Part shown: piece after piece, positions 8,366 through 16,672 of the stretch | Position numbering within the stretch: the first letter of the stretch is position 1 | Layout of the letters: each line of letters opens with the position of its first letter | From: Candidatus Kryptonium sp. | GTDB taxonomy: Bacteria; Bacteroidota; Ignavibacteria; Kryptoniales; Kryptoniaceae | Assembly: GCA_025060635.1 (NCBI GenBank) | Contig: JANXBN010000001.1 | Span: forward strand, 310,001-374,000 | DNA: 64,000 nt | Direction: 5' to 3' | Notes under the pieces: model-generated | Told to the model about the DNA's origin: nothing | What the model saw: the letters and a program-made list of their open reading frames with translations, nothing else | The model's database searches: none | Made by a program: the position numbers and the translations under genes

Positions 8366-9433
8366 ATGAAATACAAAGTCAAAATTGAACCGCTCGGTGT
8401 TGAAGTAACCTGCGATGAAAATCAAACTATACTTGACGCATGTCTGAGAAATGGAGTATGGATTCCGCATGCTTGTACTCACGGGACTTGCGGGACATGC
8501 AAATCAAGAATCGTTGAAGGTGAGTTTGATTTCGGACTTGCTTCAAATTTCGCATTGATGGATTTTGAAAGGGAGGAAGGATATGCTTTGATTTGCACCG
8601 CAAAACCCAAAAGCGATCTTATAATAGAAGCGGATGTTGAAATTGAAGAGGGAATTGAATTTTATCCTGTAAAAGATTTTACAGGCAAAGTTGTTAAAAT
8701 TTATGACTGCGCGCGCGATACACGAAAACTCATAATTGAAATTATCAACGACAAAATCTTCTATCTCGCTGGACAATACATTCAACTTGATATCCCGGGG
8801 ACAGGTCAAAATCGTGCATATTCAATTGCTTCAAGACCAGTTGCTGATGGCAACTCAATGATTGAACTTCAAATAAAGAAAGTCCCCGGTGGTATCGGCT
8901 CTAAATATGTTTTTGAAGAATTGAAAGAAGGTGATACAGTTAAATTTGCAGGTCCATTTGGAAGATTTGTGTTAAGAAAAAAATTTGAAAACCCGATACT
9001 TTTCCTCGCTGGTGGGACAGGGCTTGCGCCAATAAAAGCTATGATCCTTGACGCAATTGAAAGTGGATTGAAACAAGAAATGTATCTTTTCCACGGTGTC
9101 AGATCAACGCGTGATCTTTATGATCAAGACATCTTTTGGGAAATTGAAAGGCAAAACAAGAATTTTCATTACATACCCGCTTTATCCGAGAAGTTGGAGG
9201 AAGACGAATGGGATGGTGAGCTTGGATTCGTCCATGAGGTTCTTGAGAGAAAATTTCAAAAATTTGCGGGCTTTAAGGCATACATTTCCGGACCGCCACC
9301 GATGGTTGATGCGTGCGTGAAAACATTGATGCGCGGAAGATTGTTCGCAGAAGATATTTATGTTGAAAAATTTTTCAACGAAAAAGATAGAATAACAGGA
9401 GGTTCAAAAGTTGGCATTGTATCAAGAATATAA
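8366..9433 (+). CDS. dmpP: phenol hydroxylase FAD/[2Fe-2S] reductase (P5)
   Basis: Electron-transfer component that passes electrons from NAD(P)H through FAD and a plant-type [2Fe-2S] cluster to the diiron oxygenase. The N-terminal ferredoxin domain has cluster ligands Cys37, Cys42, Cys45 and Cys77 (CTHGTCGTC ... ICTAKP). The FAD domain has RAYSIAS at about residue 150, and the NAD domain has LAGGTGLAPIKA near residue 210. The length (355 residues) is normal for DmpP, TomA5 and TouF. Its last 23 bases overlap the start of dmpD, which suggests coupled translation. Confidence 0.93.
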   Translation: MKYKVKIEPLGVEVTCDENQTILDACLRNGVWIPHACTHGTCGTCKSRIVEGEFDFGLASNFALMDFEREEGYALICTAKPKSDLIIEADVEIEEGIEFYPVKDFTGKVVKIYDCARDTRKLIIEIINDKIFYLAGQYIQLDIPGTGQNRAYSIASRPVADGNSMIELQIKKVPGGIGSKYVFEELKEGDTVKFAGPFGRFVLRKKFENPILFLAGGTGLAPIKAMILDAIESGLKQEMYLFHGVRSTRDLYDQDIFWEIERQNKNFHYIPALSEKLEEDEWDGELGFVHEVLERKFQKFAGFKAYISGPPPMVDACVKTLMRGRLFAEDIYVEKFFNEKDRITGGSKVGIVSRI

Positions 9434-10280
9434 AAATGATCGTTCGCCTCAAATGATTGAACTTGATAAGCTTGAAGCAGGATATTTTGAAAATATAGGT
9501 GGAATTAAAACTCATTTTCACAGGATGGGCTCTGGAGTTCCGATAGTCTTTCTTCACGGTTCAGGTCCTGGTGTTTCTGCGTGGGCGAATTGGAGATTGA
9601 CACTTCCATTTTTTATTGAAAGCGGTTTTGAAGTTTTTGCTCCTGATATAGTTGGATTTGGTTATACAGAAAGACCGGAAAATTTTGAGTATACGCATAA
9701 AAGCAGAGTTAAACATATTGTTGATTTTATAAAACACTTTGACCTTTGGGAGGTTAATATCGTTGGAAATTCCATGGGGGGAGCCCTTGCCCTTGCGGTC
9801 GCTCTTGAAATTCCAGAAAGAATAAGAAAACTTGTCATAATGGGGAGCATCGGGGTAAAATTCCCGATAACGGAAGGACTTTTGACAGTATGGAGTTATA
9901 AACCAAGCTTGGAAAATATGAAAAAAGTTATCGCAGCTTTATCAAGCTCTTCTGACCTCGTTGGAGATGATCTAATCAAAATGAGGTATGAAGCGTCAAT
10001 TCAACCTGGATTTCAAGAGACATATGAAAAAATGTTTTATCCTCCGTATCAAAAACACATTGATGAAATGGATGTTGAAGATAAATTGGGCGAAATAAAA
10101 GCACCTGTGCTTGTGATCCACGGGAAACTTGATAAAGTTATACCTTATCAGGTAAGTATAAGAATTTTTGAGAAATTGCCGAACGCTGAACTTCACATAT
10201 TTGGTGATTGCGGACATTGGACTCAAATTGAAAAGAAAGATGAATTTAACAAACTCGTTAAGGATTTTCTCTTGAGGTGA
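9411..10280 (+). CDS. dmpD: 2-hydroxymuconic semialdehyde hydrolase
   Basis: Alpha/beta-hydrolase that cleaves the ring-fission product to 2-hydroxypenta-2,4-dienoate and formate, or acetate from methylcatechols. This is the hydrolytic branch of meta-cleavage. The catalytic triad is Ser121 in GNSMGG, Asp241 in GKLDKVIP and His269 in DCGHW. The oxyanion-hole HGSGPGVSAWANW motif is typical of C-C bond hydrolases such as DmpD, BphD and TodF. The start is a TTG at 9411, supported by AGGAGGTT at 9398-9405 inside the end of dmpP. In Pseudomonas dmpD sits between dmpC and dmpE; here it follows the reductase. Confidence 0.88.
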   Translation: MALYQEYKNDRSPQMIELDKLEAGYFENIGGIKTHFHRMGSGVPIVFLHGSGPGVSAWANWRLTLPFFIESGFEVFAPDIVGFGYTERPENFEYTHKSRVKHIVDFIKHFDLWEVNIVGNSMGGALALAVALEIPERIRKLVIMGSIGVKFPITEGLLTVWSYKPSLENMKKVIAALSSSSDLVGDDLIKMRYEASIQPGFQETYEKMFYPPYQKHIDEMDVEDKLGEIKAPVLVIHGKLDKVIPYQVSIRIFEKLPNAELHIFGDCGHWTQIEKKDEFNKLVKDFLLR

Positions 10281-10331
10281 AAATCGCCCGAAAAAGTGCT
10301 CAATGGTTGAAAACTTAATCTGTTAAGTTAT

Positions 10332-10682
10332 ATGCAAAATGGAAAATTTAAAATACATCTTTTGCCGAACAACATAACATTTCTTTGTCGTGAAAATGAA
10401 ACAATTCTTGATGCTGCATTAAGAGCTGGGATTGAGCTACCGCACGGTTGCACGAAAGGTGGGTGCGGGGTTTGCAAAATTAAAGTTAAAGGTAAAGTTG
10501 AATTTGGCAGGGTTTCAAAAGTTATGCTGACAGATGAAGAGAAAGAAAATGGTTTTTGTCTTTCTTGTAGGGCTATACCACTTGAAGATATTCAAATTAG
10601 TTTAGTTGATGGTTCGCCCGCGAGAGTGGTAAGATATGATGAGTTTTATTCTTTTCTTTTCAAAACGAGAACAAATCTTTAA
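10332..10682 (+). CDS. dmpQ: [2Fe-2S] ferredoxin, catechol dioxygenase-reactivating type
   Basis: Plant-type ferredoxin of 116 residues with ligands Cys40, Cys45, Cys48 and Cys79 (HGCTKGGCGVCKIKV ... FCLSCR). In the dmp and xyl operons the equivalent DmpQ/XylT reduces the active-site iron of catechol 2,3-dioxygenase after oxidative inactivation. The position immediately upstream of the dioxygenase gene, 24 bp away, matches that role. The ATG at 10332 has no strong ribosome binding site, so expression is probably well below that of the dioxygenase. A role as a second electron donor for the hydroxylase cannot be excluded. Confidence 0.85.
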   Translation: MQNGKFKIHLLPNNITFLCRENETILDAALRAGIELPHGCTKGGCGVCKIKVKGKVEFGRVSKVMLTDEEKENGFCLSCRAIPLEDIQISLVDGSPARVVRYDEFYSFLFKTRTNL

Positions 10683-10692
10683 AAATTAAAAA

Positions 10693-10702
10693 ACGGAGGT
10701 GC
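10693..10702 (+). promoter_or_regulatory. strong RBS of dmpB, shared box ACGGAGGTGC
   Basis: Fourth identical copy of the box, 3 bases before the dmpB ATG at 10706 and about 4 kb from the other three copies. Confidence 0.75.
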
Positions 10703-10705
10703 CCT

Positions 10706-11629
10706 ATGCCGTTTAGAATTTCACGCCTCGGCTATGTTGAAGTCAGGGTCCTTGACCTTGACGATGCCCTTGATTTCTATACAAATGTCCTGGGGCTTCA
10801 ACTTGTTGAAAGAGCTGGTAAAAAAGCATATTTGAAAACTTGGGATGAACAGCTTGCTTACTCGGTTATATTGACTGAATCTGACTCGGCAGGGATGGTA
10901 AGAGCAGCGTGGAGAACTGTTGATCCTGAAGATGTTGATTATTTTGAAAGGAAGTTAAGACAATATGAAGTTCAATATCAAGTTATCCCTGAAGATTACA
11001 AGCGAGGAAAGGCGATAAGCTTTAAAACGCCTTCTGGCCATACTTTTGAAATCTTTTACGAGATTGAGATACCTGGAAATATGCTTCCGAAAGAAAGCCC
11101 AGACCCGTGGCCAAGAGATTTGAAATTTGATGCAATTAATCCACCGAAAATTGATCATACATTGATAACAGCTCCAGATCCGACGAAGATGATAAGATTT
11201 TGTGAAGAAGTTCTTGAGTTCAGAGCAACAGAATATGTTGTAAATAGTGAAGGACAACCAATTGCTGCATGGTTGTATCAAGCAAGACAACAACCTCATG
11301 ACCTTGCGATTGTGCCAGGAAGAGAGGCTGGAATGCATCATTTCGCATTTCATATATCAAGTGCGCAAGACATCTTTCGTGCAGCAGATATAATGGTTAT
11401 GAATGATGTTAAAATTGATTGGGGTCCAGGTCGTCATGGGATTACGAGAGGAAGCGGAATTTATTTCTTTGATCCATTCGGAAACAGAATTGAAACATTC
11501 GGAGGATACACCGCATATCTTTTTGACCCCGGAGCGAAACCAATTACTTGGACAGAAGAGACGATGGGCAAAGGTGTGTTTTACTACGAGAGAAAACTTG
11601 TTGAAACATTTTTGACAGTTTACACATAA
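10706..11629 (+). CDS. dmpB: catechol 2,3-dioxygenase
   Basis: Extradiol Fe(II) dioxygenase that opens catechol to 2-hydroxymuconic semialdehyde. The 307-residue protein has the two-domain vicinal oxygen chelate fold. Predicted iron ligands are His151 (IDHTLIT), His212 (MHHFAFH) and Glu263 (RIETFGG), each two below the XylE numbers 153, 214 and 265. The signature GIYFFDPFGNRIETFGGY near the C-terminus is characteristic of the family. It is the last gene of the phenol operon and is followed by a strong terminator. It has one of the four strong ACGGAGGTGC ribosome binding sites. Confidence 0.94.
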   Translation: MPFRISRLGYVEVRVLDLDDALDFYTNVLGLQLVERAGKKAYLKTWDEQLAYSVILTESDSAGMVRAAWRTVDPEDVDYFERKLRQYEVQYQVIPEDYKRGKAISFKTPSGHTFEIFYEIEIPGNMLPKESPDPWPRDLKFDAINPPKIDHTLITAPDPTKMIRFCEEVLEFRATEYVVNSEGQPIAAWLYQARQQPHDLAIVPGREAGMHHFAFHISSAQDIFRAADIMVMNDVKIDWGPGRHGITRGSGIYFFDPFGNRIETFGGYTAYLFDPGAKPITWTEETMGKGVFYYERKLVETFLTVYT

Positions 11630-11635
11630 AAAATT

Positions 11636-11696
11636 AAGCCCACCCCCGCTTTTTTCATCCACTCTTAAAATTGTGCGGAGGTGGGCTTTTTGTTTT
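11636..11696 (+). terminator. rho-independent terminator of the phenol operon, likely bidirectional
   Basis: Stem arms 11636-11644 and 11680-11688 pair perfectly over 9 bp (AAGCCCACC with GGTGGGCTT). The loop is long and partly self-complementary, and TTTTGTTTT follows. On the opposite strand the hairpin is followed by an AT-rich ATTTTTTA tract, so it may also stop the convergent gene 11698-13701. Confidence 0.85.
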
Positions 11697-11697
11697 A

Positions 11698-13701
11698 TCA
11701 CTTCATCAAAACCATCTTCTTAACATCTGAAAATTCATTCGTCGTCAACTTGTAGAAATAAACTCCACTTGGCATATCCCTGAACTCAACCACAACGCTG
11801 TAACGCCCAGGTTCTAATTTTCTATTTATCAATTCCGCAACTTTTTCACCTTTTAAATTGAATATCTCAAGTTTAGCGTTCGTCTCCTTTGGTATGTCAA
11901 ATTCTATCGTTGTTGTCGGATTGAATGGGTTCGGATAATTTTGATGCAAGGCAAATGAAGATGGGACTTCAACATTAACTTCAACAACTCTGTCAAGTAA
12001 TTCTTCGCCATTTGCGTTTACTGCGCCGAGTTTATAGTAGTATTTCCTGCCTTTGACGACATTTTTATCTTCCCACTCGTAGATAGCACCGAAGGCATTT
12101 GAGCCCTTTGCTTTTAAGTTGTCGTTGCTTACATATGATGCAACAAGGTTAAACGCATCCAAGCTTTCACCTTTGTAAATGTTAAATCCTTTGAATCCAT
12201 TTGCCTCTGTTGCTGTTTCAATAAAAAGTTTGACAGCATTTCCAGATACTTTTGCAAAGAATTGTTTGATGGTAACTGGCAAAGGATTATCAGCAGTAGA
12301 GGAAATTACGAAATCAGAAAATGATGTAACCCCCGAAACGGTTATAGTGTTGTTAGCCAAATCCCTTGATGTCACTGGTAATTCTATCCATTGAGTTCCA
12401 TCCCATTGGAATACACGAAGTGAGGTTTCATCGGTTATACCTTGGCGTGCAAGGTCTGCGTCAGAGTAGGAAAATGTTATGTTTGCGGAAAAACTTGTGA
12501 TACCTGCTGTTTTTTCAATTCTGAACCATCTTCTCAAAACCTTATTATCTCCAAGTGGTCCGCCTGGTTGTTGAGAAACACTATCAATTGCGGAAACAGT
12601 CACATCACCGGAGCCAGAAAGTGATGTAAAGTTTATTGTGACAGGCAGATAATCGTTTTCTTGCCCGACTTCCCATTTCTTTGAACCTGTTGATGAAACA
12701 GGATACACAAGATTTCCTTCAACAAACTTTCCTGCACCAGCTCCTGTGACAGATCCAGTAACTTTGATTGTCCTTGAAGCAGTTGTAATTAACTTTCCAT
12801 TGGTAAAGATTAGGTTTTCAACTGTAGTGGATGAATTTAAAGTAACCCCTTGAGCGTTGTTAATTTTGAGATTTGAAACATTTGAAGTTAATTCACCACC
12901 AGTCGTTTGAGATGTAGATGCAGCATATTCAAGCGTTGAACCGGGTTCATATGTTAGATTACCATTTATGGTATGACCTTCTGCTCTTTTACTTATAAGA
13001 ACACCACCACTTTTTACTACTATATTGTTAGCAGATATCTCAGAACCACTGATTTCAAGAGTGCCTTCAATTTGTACCAAATTGCATTTTGCTCCAGCTG
13101 TTCCAGTTCTTCTTATATTCCCACCGACGATTAATTTAGCTCCACTATTTATAAAAAGTTTCCCAGTTTCTGAAGTTCCGCTATCAGGTCTTACATCACC
13201 AGTTATTTGCAGTGTACCACTTGAGATAATCAAAGTTCCAGCTTTTATGTTTGTTGAAGCAGAGGTTCCAACAGCGTTTGGGTTAAGAGCTATTTCAAGT
13301 GTCCACCCTTGAGGATTTGCTGCCCAAGATTGTAGAAATAGCATTCTTGAATCTCCTTCAAACCTAACTTTACCAGTTCCTTCAGTTTGAATTAATGTCG
13401 ATGAAGGCGATGCATCACCACTTAAACTGCCATATATAGTTAAAGTGACATTATTGTTAATCTTTAATCGCGTTCCTGAACCAGCACCTAAAAGTCTTAT
13501 TGCCTTAGCCATTGCATTTACATTAACCGTAATTGTATGTCCACTTTGTATCACAACGGAATCAGCACTACTTGGGATTCCTGAGGGATTCCAAGCTGTA
13601 GGATCATTCCAGTTTCCAGTTTTAGTAGATATTCTCGTAGTTTGTCCCCACACATTTGAAACAATTATGAGTAATGCAAGAAGTAAAAGCACTTTCTTCA
13701 T
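11698..13701 (-). CDS. secreted T9SS-sorted protein with G8-like repeats
   Basis: Large exported protein of 667 residues with no recognised enzyme motif. A signal peptide (MKKVLLLLALLIIVSNVWGQ) is followed by a region beginning GNWNDPTAWNPSGIPSSADS. That pattern resembles G8 or beta-helix modules that recur in Bacteroidota surface proteins. A Ser/Thr/Asn-rich body follows. The C-terminal ~80 residues have the type A T9SS sorting signature: HQNYPNPFNPTTTIEF, then KGEKVAEL, MPSGVYFYKL and a terminal KKMVLMK. The start is the ATG at 13701, with GGAGG five bases upstream; a longer frame to 13746 lacks a site. It probably acts as a surface adhesin or structural protein. Confidence 0.85.
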   Translation of the reverse strand: MKKVLLLLALLIIVSNVWGQTTRISTKTGNWNDPTAWNPSGIPSSADSVVIQSGHTITVNVNAMAKAIRLLGAGSGTRLKINNNVTLTIYGSLSGDASPSSTLIQTEGTGKVRFEGDSRMLFLQSWAANPQGWTLEIALNPNAVGTSASTNIKAGTLIISSGTLQITGDVRPDSGTSETGKLFINSGAKLIVGGNIRRTGTAGAKCNLVQIEGTLEISGSEISANNIVVKSGGVLISKRAEGHTINGNLTYEPGSTLEYAASTSQTTGGELTSNVSNLKINNAQGVTLNSSTTVENLIFTNGKLITTASRTIKVTGSVTGAGAGKFVEGNLVYPVSSTGSKKWEVGQENDYLPVTINFTSLSGSGDVTVSAIDSVSQQPGGPLGDNKVLRRWFRIEKTAGITSFSANITFSYSDADLARQGITDETSLRVFQWDGTQWIELPVTSRDLANNTITVSGVTSFSDFVISSTADNPLPVTIKQFFAKVSGNAVKLFIETATEANGFKGFNIYKGESLDAFNLVASYVSNDNLKAKGSNAFGAIYEWEDKNVVKGRKYYYKLGAVNANGEELLDRVVEVNVEVPSSFALHQNYPNPFNPTTTIEFDIPKETNAKLEIFNLKGEKVAELINRKLEPGRYSVVVEFRDMPSGVYFYKLTTNEFSDVKKMVLMK

Positions 13702-13993
13702 ATTTGCCTCCACAGTTTTGTTTTGGTTAAAGCTGGTTTTAAGCAAAGTTTTTTAACAAAGTTCTAAAATTCGCTACGCAACTTAATATATCCAAACATA
13801 AAGTAAAAACTTTGACTATCAAAACAACATATGTTCGGCAATAAAATAAATGGTGTGTATTAAGTTCGTGTTAAAATTTCGTTAACAAAAAGCAACGAAT
13901 ACCCTTCCCCTAACCTGCAAAAAGCATAATTTGCTTGTTTTGATTTTTTAATATAAATTTTGTAATCGTTTTAAAACCAAAAACAGGAAAACC
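13702..13993. other. divergent intergenic region with candidate promoters
   Basis: AT-rich spacer between two divergent genes. On the minus strand a TTTGTTAAA element (13752-13760) lies about 50 bases before the ATG of the T9SS protein. On the plus strand TTGCTT (13931-13936) and TATAAA (13952-13957) lie before the nrnA-like gene, although the 15-base spacing is short. No RNA gene or repeat is seen. Confidence 0.35.
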
Positions 13994-15034
13994 ATGGCGC
14001 ATTTAAATATAAATCAACTTCAGTTTGAGCAAGTCAAGGAGGTCATAAATAGATCGCAAAATTTCGTCATCACAACGCATGTCAATCCCGATGGAGATGG
14101 GCTCGGATGTGAAACGGCGTTTCTGCATTTCCTTGAAAAACTTGGAAAATCAGCAACGGTTATAAATGTCAGCGAAACACCAGATAACTACAAATTCCTT
14201 GATCCAGAGAATAAATTCGTCGTCTTTAACGAACAAAATTATGAACATGTTGAAAAAATTTTAAACGCAGATGTGATATTGATTTGCGATATGAATCAGT
14301 CGCATAGATTAAAAGCGATGGAAAAATATGTCCTTCAAAGCAGAGCTGTTAAAATTATAATTGATCATCACCTTGAGACGCAAAATTTCGCTGATTATTA
14401 TCTAATTGACATCAACTCTCCCGCAAGCGGTGAAATCGCATATAAACTTATAAAATTGTTTGATGAGGTTAAGATTGACAAAACAATTGCAGTTGGGCTT
14501 TACACTGCGATTATGACGGATACCGGTTCCTTTAGATTTCCGAGAACCGATTCAGATACACATCGCATTGTCGCTGAATTGATTGATGTTGGGGTAGATC
14601 CAACCGAAATTTATGATAAAGTTTATGAGCAAAGTTCCCTCGGGCGAATGAAACTTCTTGGCAAGTGTCTCTCCGAAATGCAAACAATGTATGATGGACA
14701 GCTTGGTTATATAGTTGTAACTCAAGAGATGTTGAAAAATTATAGTGTCAAGGAGTGGGAAACAGATGGATTTGTTCAGACAATTTTAAGTATCACAGGA
14801 ATTAAAGTAGCGATTTTTTTGCTTGAGCTTAAAGATGGGGTGAAGTTGAGCTTTAGGTCAAAAGGTGATATACCAATAAATGAACTTGCAAAGGAATTCG
14901 GAGGAAATGGACATAAGAACGCTGCTGGCGCTCGGCTTTACAATGTTTCCATTGAAGATATTTTAAAACAAGTTATTGAAAAGGCCGAAAAATATATTTA
15001 TTTTGCTGAAAAACAAATTGAGGTGATAAAATGA
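13994..15034 (+). CDS. nrnA: DHH/DHHA1 phosphoesterase, NrnA-like
   Basis: Bifunctional oligoribonuclease and pAp phosphatase of the NrnA type is the likely role: it would finish degradation of RNA to mononucleotides and remove 3'-phosphoadenosine 5'-phosphate. The DHH domain has HVNPDGDGLG near residue 30, a CDMNQSHR motif near residue 98 and IDHHLE near residue 120. The C-terminal DHHA1 domain has GGNGHKNAAG near residue 305. The 346-residue length is slightly above the usual 310-330. The stop overlaps the pepA start as ATGA, so the two are co-translated. The exact substrate is inferred. Confidence 0.8.
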   Translation: MAHLNINQLQFEQVKEVINRSQNFVITTHVNPDGDGLGCETAFLHFLEKLGKSATVINVSETPDNYKFLDPENKFVVFNEQNYEHVEKILNADVILICDMNQSHRLKAMEKYVLQSRAVKIIIDHHLETQNFADYYLIDINSPASGEIAYKLIKLFDEVKIDKTIAVGLYTAIMTDTGSFRFPRTDSDTHRIVAELIDVGVDPTEIYDKVYEQSSLGRMKLLGKCLSEMQTMYDGQLGYIVVTQEMLKNYSVKEWETDGFVQTILSITGIKVAIFLLELKDGVKLSFRSKGDIPINELAKEFGGNGHKNAAGARLYNVSIEDILKQVIEKAEKYIYFAEKQIEVIK

Positions 15035-16548
15035 AGTTGACATATTCAAAGGGGAAATTAAACACGGTAAAGGCGGACTCTTTAATTGTCTTGACATTTT
15101 CAGATAAAGATCTTTTGGCAAAAACCGTGAACAAACTTGATAAATATCTAAATGGACAGCTTAATGCTTTGGTTTCTGCTGGTGATTTCAAAGGGAAGGA
15201 GAAAGAGGTTGTGGTTCTTTATCCGACAAATTCCGATATGAAATCAAAGAGAGTGATCATCGTTGGACTTGGCGAAAGAGAAAAGATAACGCTTGAGAAA
15301 ATTCGTCGTTCCTGCGCAGTTGCTTCAAAGAAAGCACAAAGTTTGAAATCTGAAACAATAGCGATAGAATTTCCAGATTATTCATTGCTTAAAGATAAAA
15401 TCAACGAGGATCTCTCTTACATTGCGCAATCCGTGGCGGAAGGTTCAGTTTTGGCACTTTATAAATTTGATAAATATCTGACCAACGAGGAACAAAAAAG
15501 CCATAAAGTTAAAGAGGTAATTGTGTTTTCTGAAGAGGATTCAAAAGATATTAGGGAAGGTATAAGAGTTGCGGATATAGTTTGTAGTGCTGTTTATTTG
15601 GCTCGTGATCTTGCAAATGCCCCTGCAAATGAGATATATCCAGAAACTCTTGCTCAAGCTGCGATAAATTCTGGAAAAAAATATGGTTATAAAGTAAAGG
15701 TTCTTGGAAAGCCTGAGATTGAAAAGCTTGGCATGGGTGGATTGCTTGCTGTAAATTCTGGAAGCGCAAGACCACCGAGATTTATAATCATGGAATACAA
15801 AGGAAATCCGAGAAGCAAAGAGACATATGTAATTGCTGGCAAAGGAATAACATTTGATAGCGGTGGATTATCTATCAAACCAGCTCAGGGAATGGAAGAG
15901 ATGAAAATGGATATGTCAGGTGCAGCTGCAGTCATTGCAACGATGGAGGCAGTTGCGAGGTTAAAATTACCTGTTAATCTCGTCGGTCTTGTTCCAGCAA
16001 CTGAAAATATGCCCGGTGGTTCTGCTTATAGACCTGGGGACATAATAAGAACATACAGCGGGAAGACAATTGAGGTTATTAACACAGACGCTGAAGGTAG
16101 AATTATACTTGCAGATGCTCTCGGCTACGCTCAAAGATATAAACCAGCTGCTATAATTGACCTTGCAACTTTAACAGGCGCTTGCGTTGTCGCTCTTGGT
16201 TATTTTGCAACCGGCATGTTTGGAAACGATGAGAAACTTATGGAAGAGATTAAAAAAGCTGGAGAAAAGACATATGAACGCGTATGGCAAATGCCAACTT
16301 GGGATGAATACGATCAACTTATAAAAAGTGATGTAGCAGATGTCAAAAACTCCGGTGGAAGATGGGCAGGAGCAATAACCGCAGCAAAGTTTTTGCAAAA
16401 GTTTGTCGGGAATTATCCTTGGGTGCATCTTGATATTGCAGGGACCGCGATGCTTGATAAAGAATACGATTATCAACCCAAAGGTGGTTCTGGAGTAGGT
16501 GTTAGATTGCTCGTTGAATTTTTCAGGAACAAATCAAAGAAGAAATAA
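15031..16548 (+). CDS. pepA: leucyl aminopeptidase (M17 family)
   Basis: Cytosolic dimetal aminopeptidase that removes N-terminal residues from peptides. The C-terminal catalytic domain has the metal and catalytic motifs GKGITFDSGGLSIKP near residue 275 and the signature NTDAEGRIILADAL near residue 350. A less conserved macro-like N-terminal domain fills residues 1-170. At 505 residues it is full length. It overlaps the nrnA-like gene by four bases. M17 enzymes can also have cysteinylglycinase activity, which is notable because a cysteine synthesis cassette starts 124 bp downstream, but no functional tie is shown. Confidence 0.92.
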   Translation: MKLTYSKGKLNTVKADSLIVLTFSDKDLLAKTVNKLDKYLNGQLNALVSAGDFKGKEKEVVVLYPTNSDMKSKRVIIVGLGEREKITLEKIRRSCAVASKKAQSLKSETIAIEFPDYSLLKDKINEDLSYIAQSVAEGSVLALYKFDKYLTNEEQKSHKVKEVIVFSEEDSKDIREGIRVADIVCSAVYLARDLANAPANEIYPETLAQAAINSGKKYGYKVKVLGKPEIEKLGMGGLLAVNSGSARPPRFIIMEYKGNPRSKETYVIAGKGITFDSGGLSIKPAQGMEEMKMDMSGAAAVIATMEAVARLKLPVNLVGLVPATENMPGGSAYRPGDIIRTYSGKTIEVINTDAEGRIILADALGYAQRYKPAAIIDLATLTGACVVALGYFATGMFGNDEKLMEEIKKAGEKTYERVWQMPTWDEYDQLIKSDVADVKNSGGRWAGAITAAKFLQKFVGNYPWVHLDIAGTAMLDKEYDYQPKGGSGVGVRLLVEFFRNKSKKK

Positions 16549-16672
16549 GGTTTTCTATTATAGAATTCGCCAACGAAAAAGAGAAAAATCAAAAATCAAG
16601 GAAGTTTTACTTGAGTGAGCTCAGATTGCAATTGTAGACATAACAAAGAAAACCCTCGCTTTTTATACATAG

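Noticed and set aside
5056-9433. Toluene 4-monooxygenase instead of phenol hydroxylase
   Set aside because: No Rieske ferredoxin gene, and a P4-type subunit plus meta-cleavage genes are present. Substrate breadth toward toluene is still possible.
13445-13756. Plus-strand open frame inside the T9SS protein gene
   Set aside because: Antisense to a protein with signal peptide and sorting domain; its hydrophobic sequence is a by-product of the other strand.
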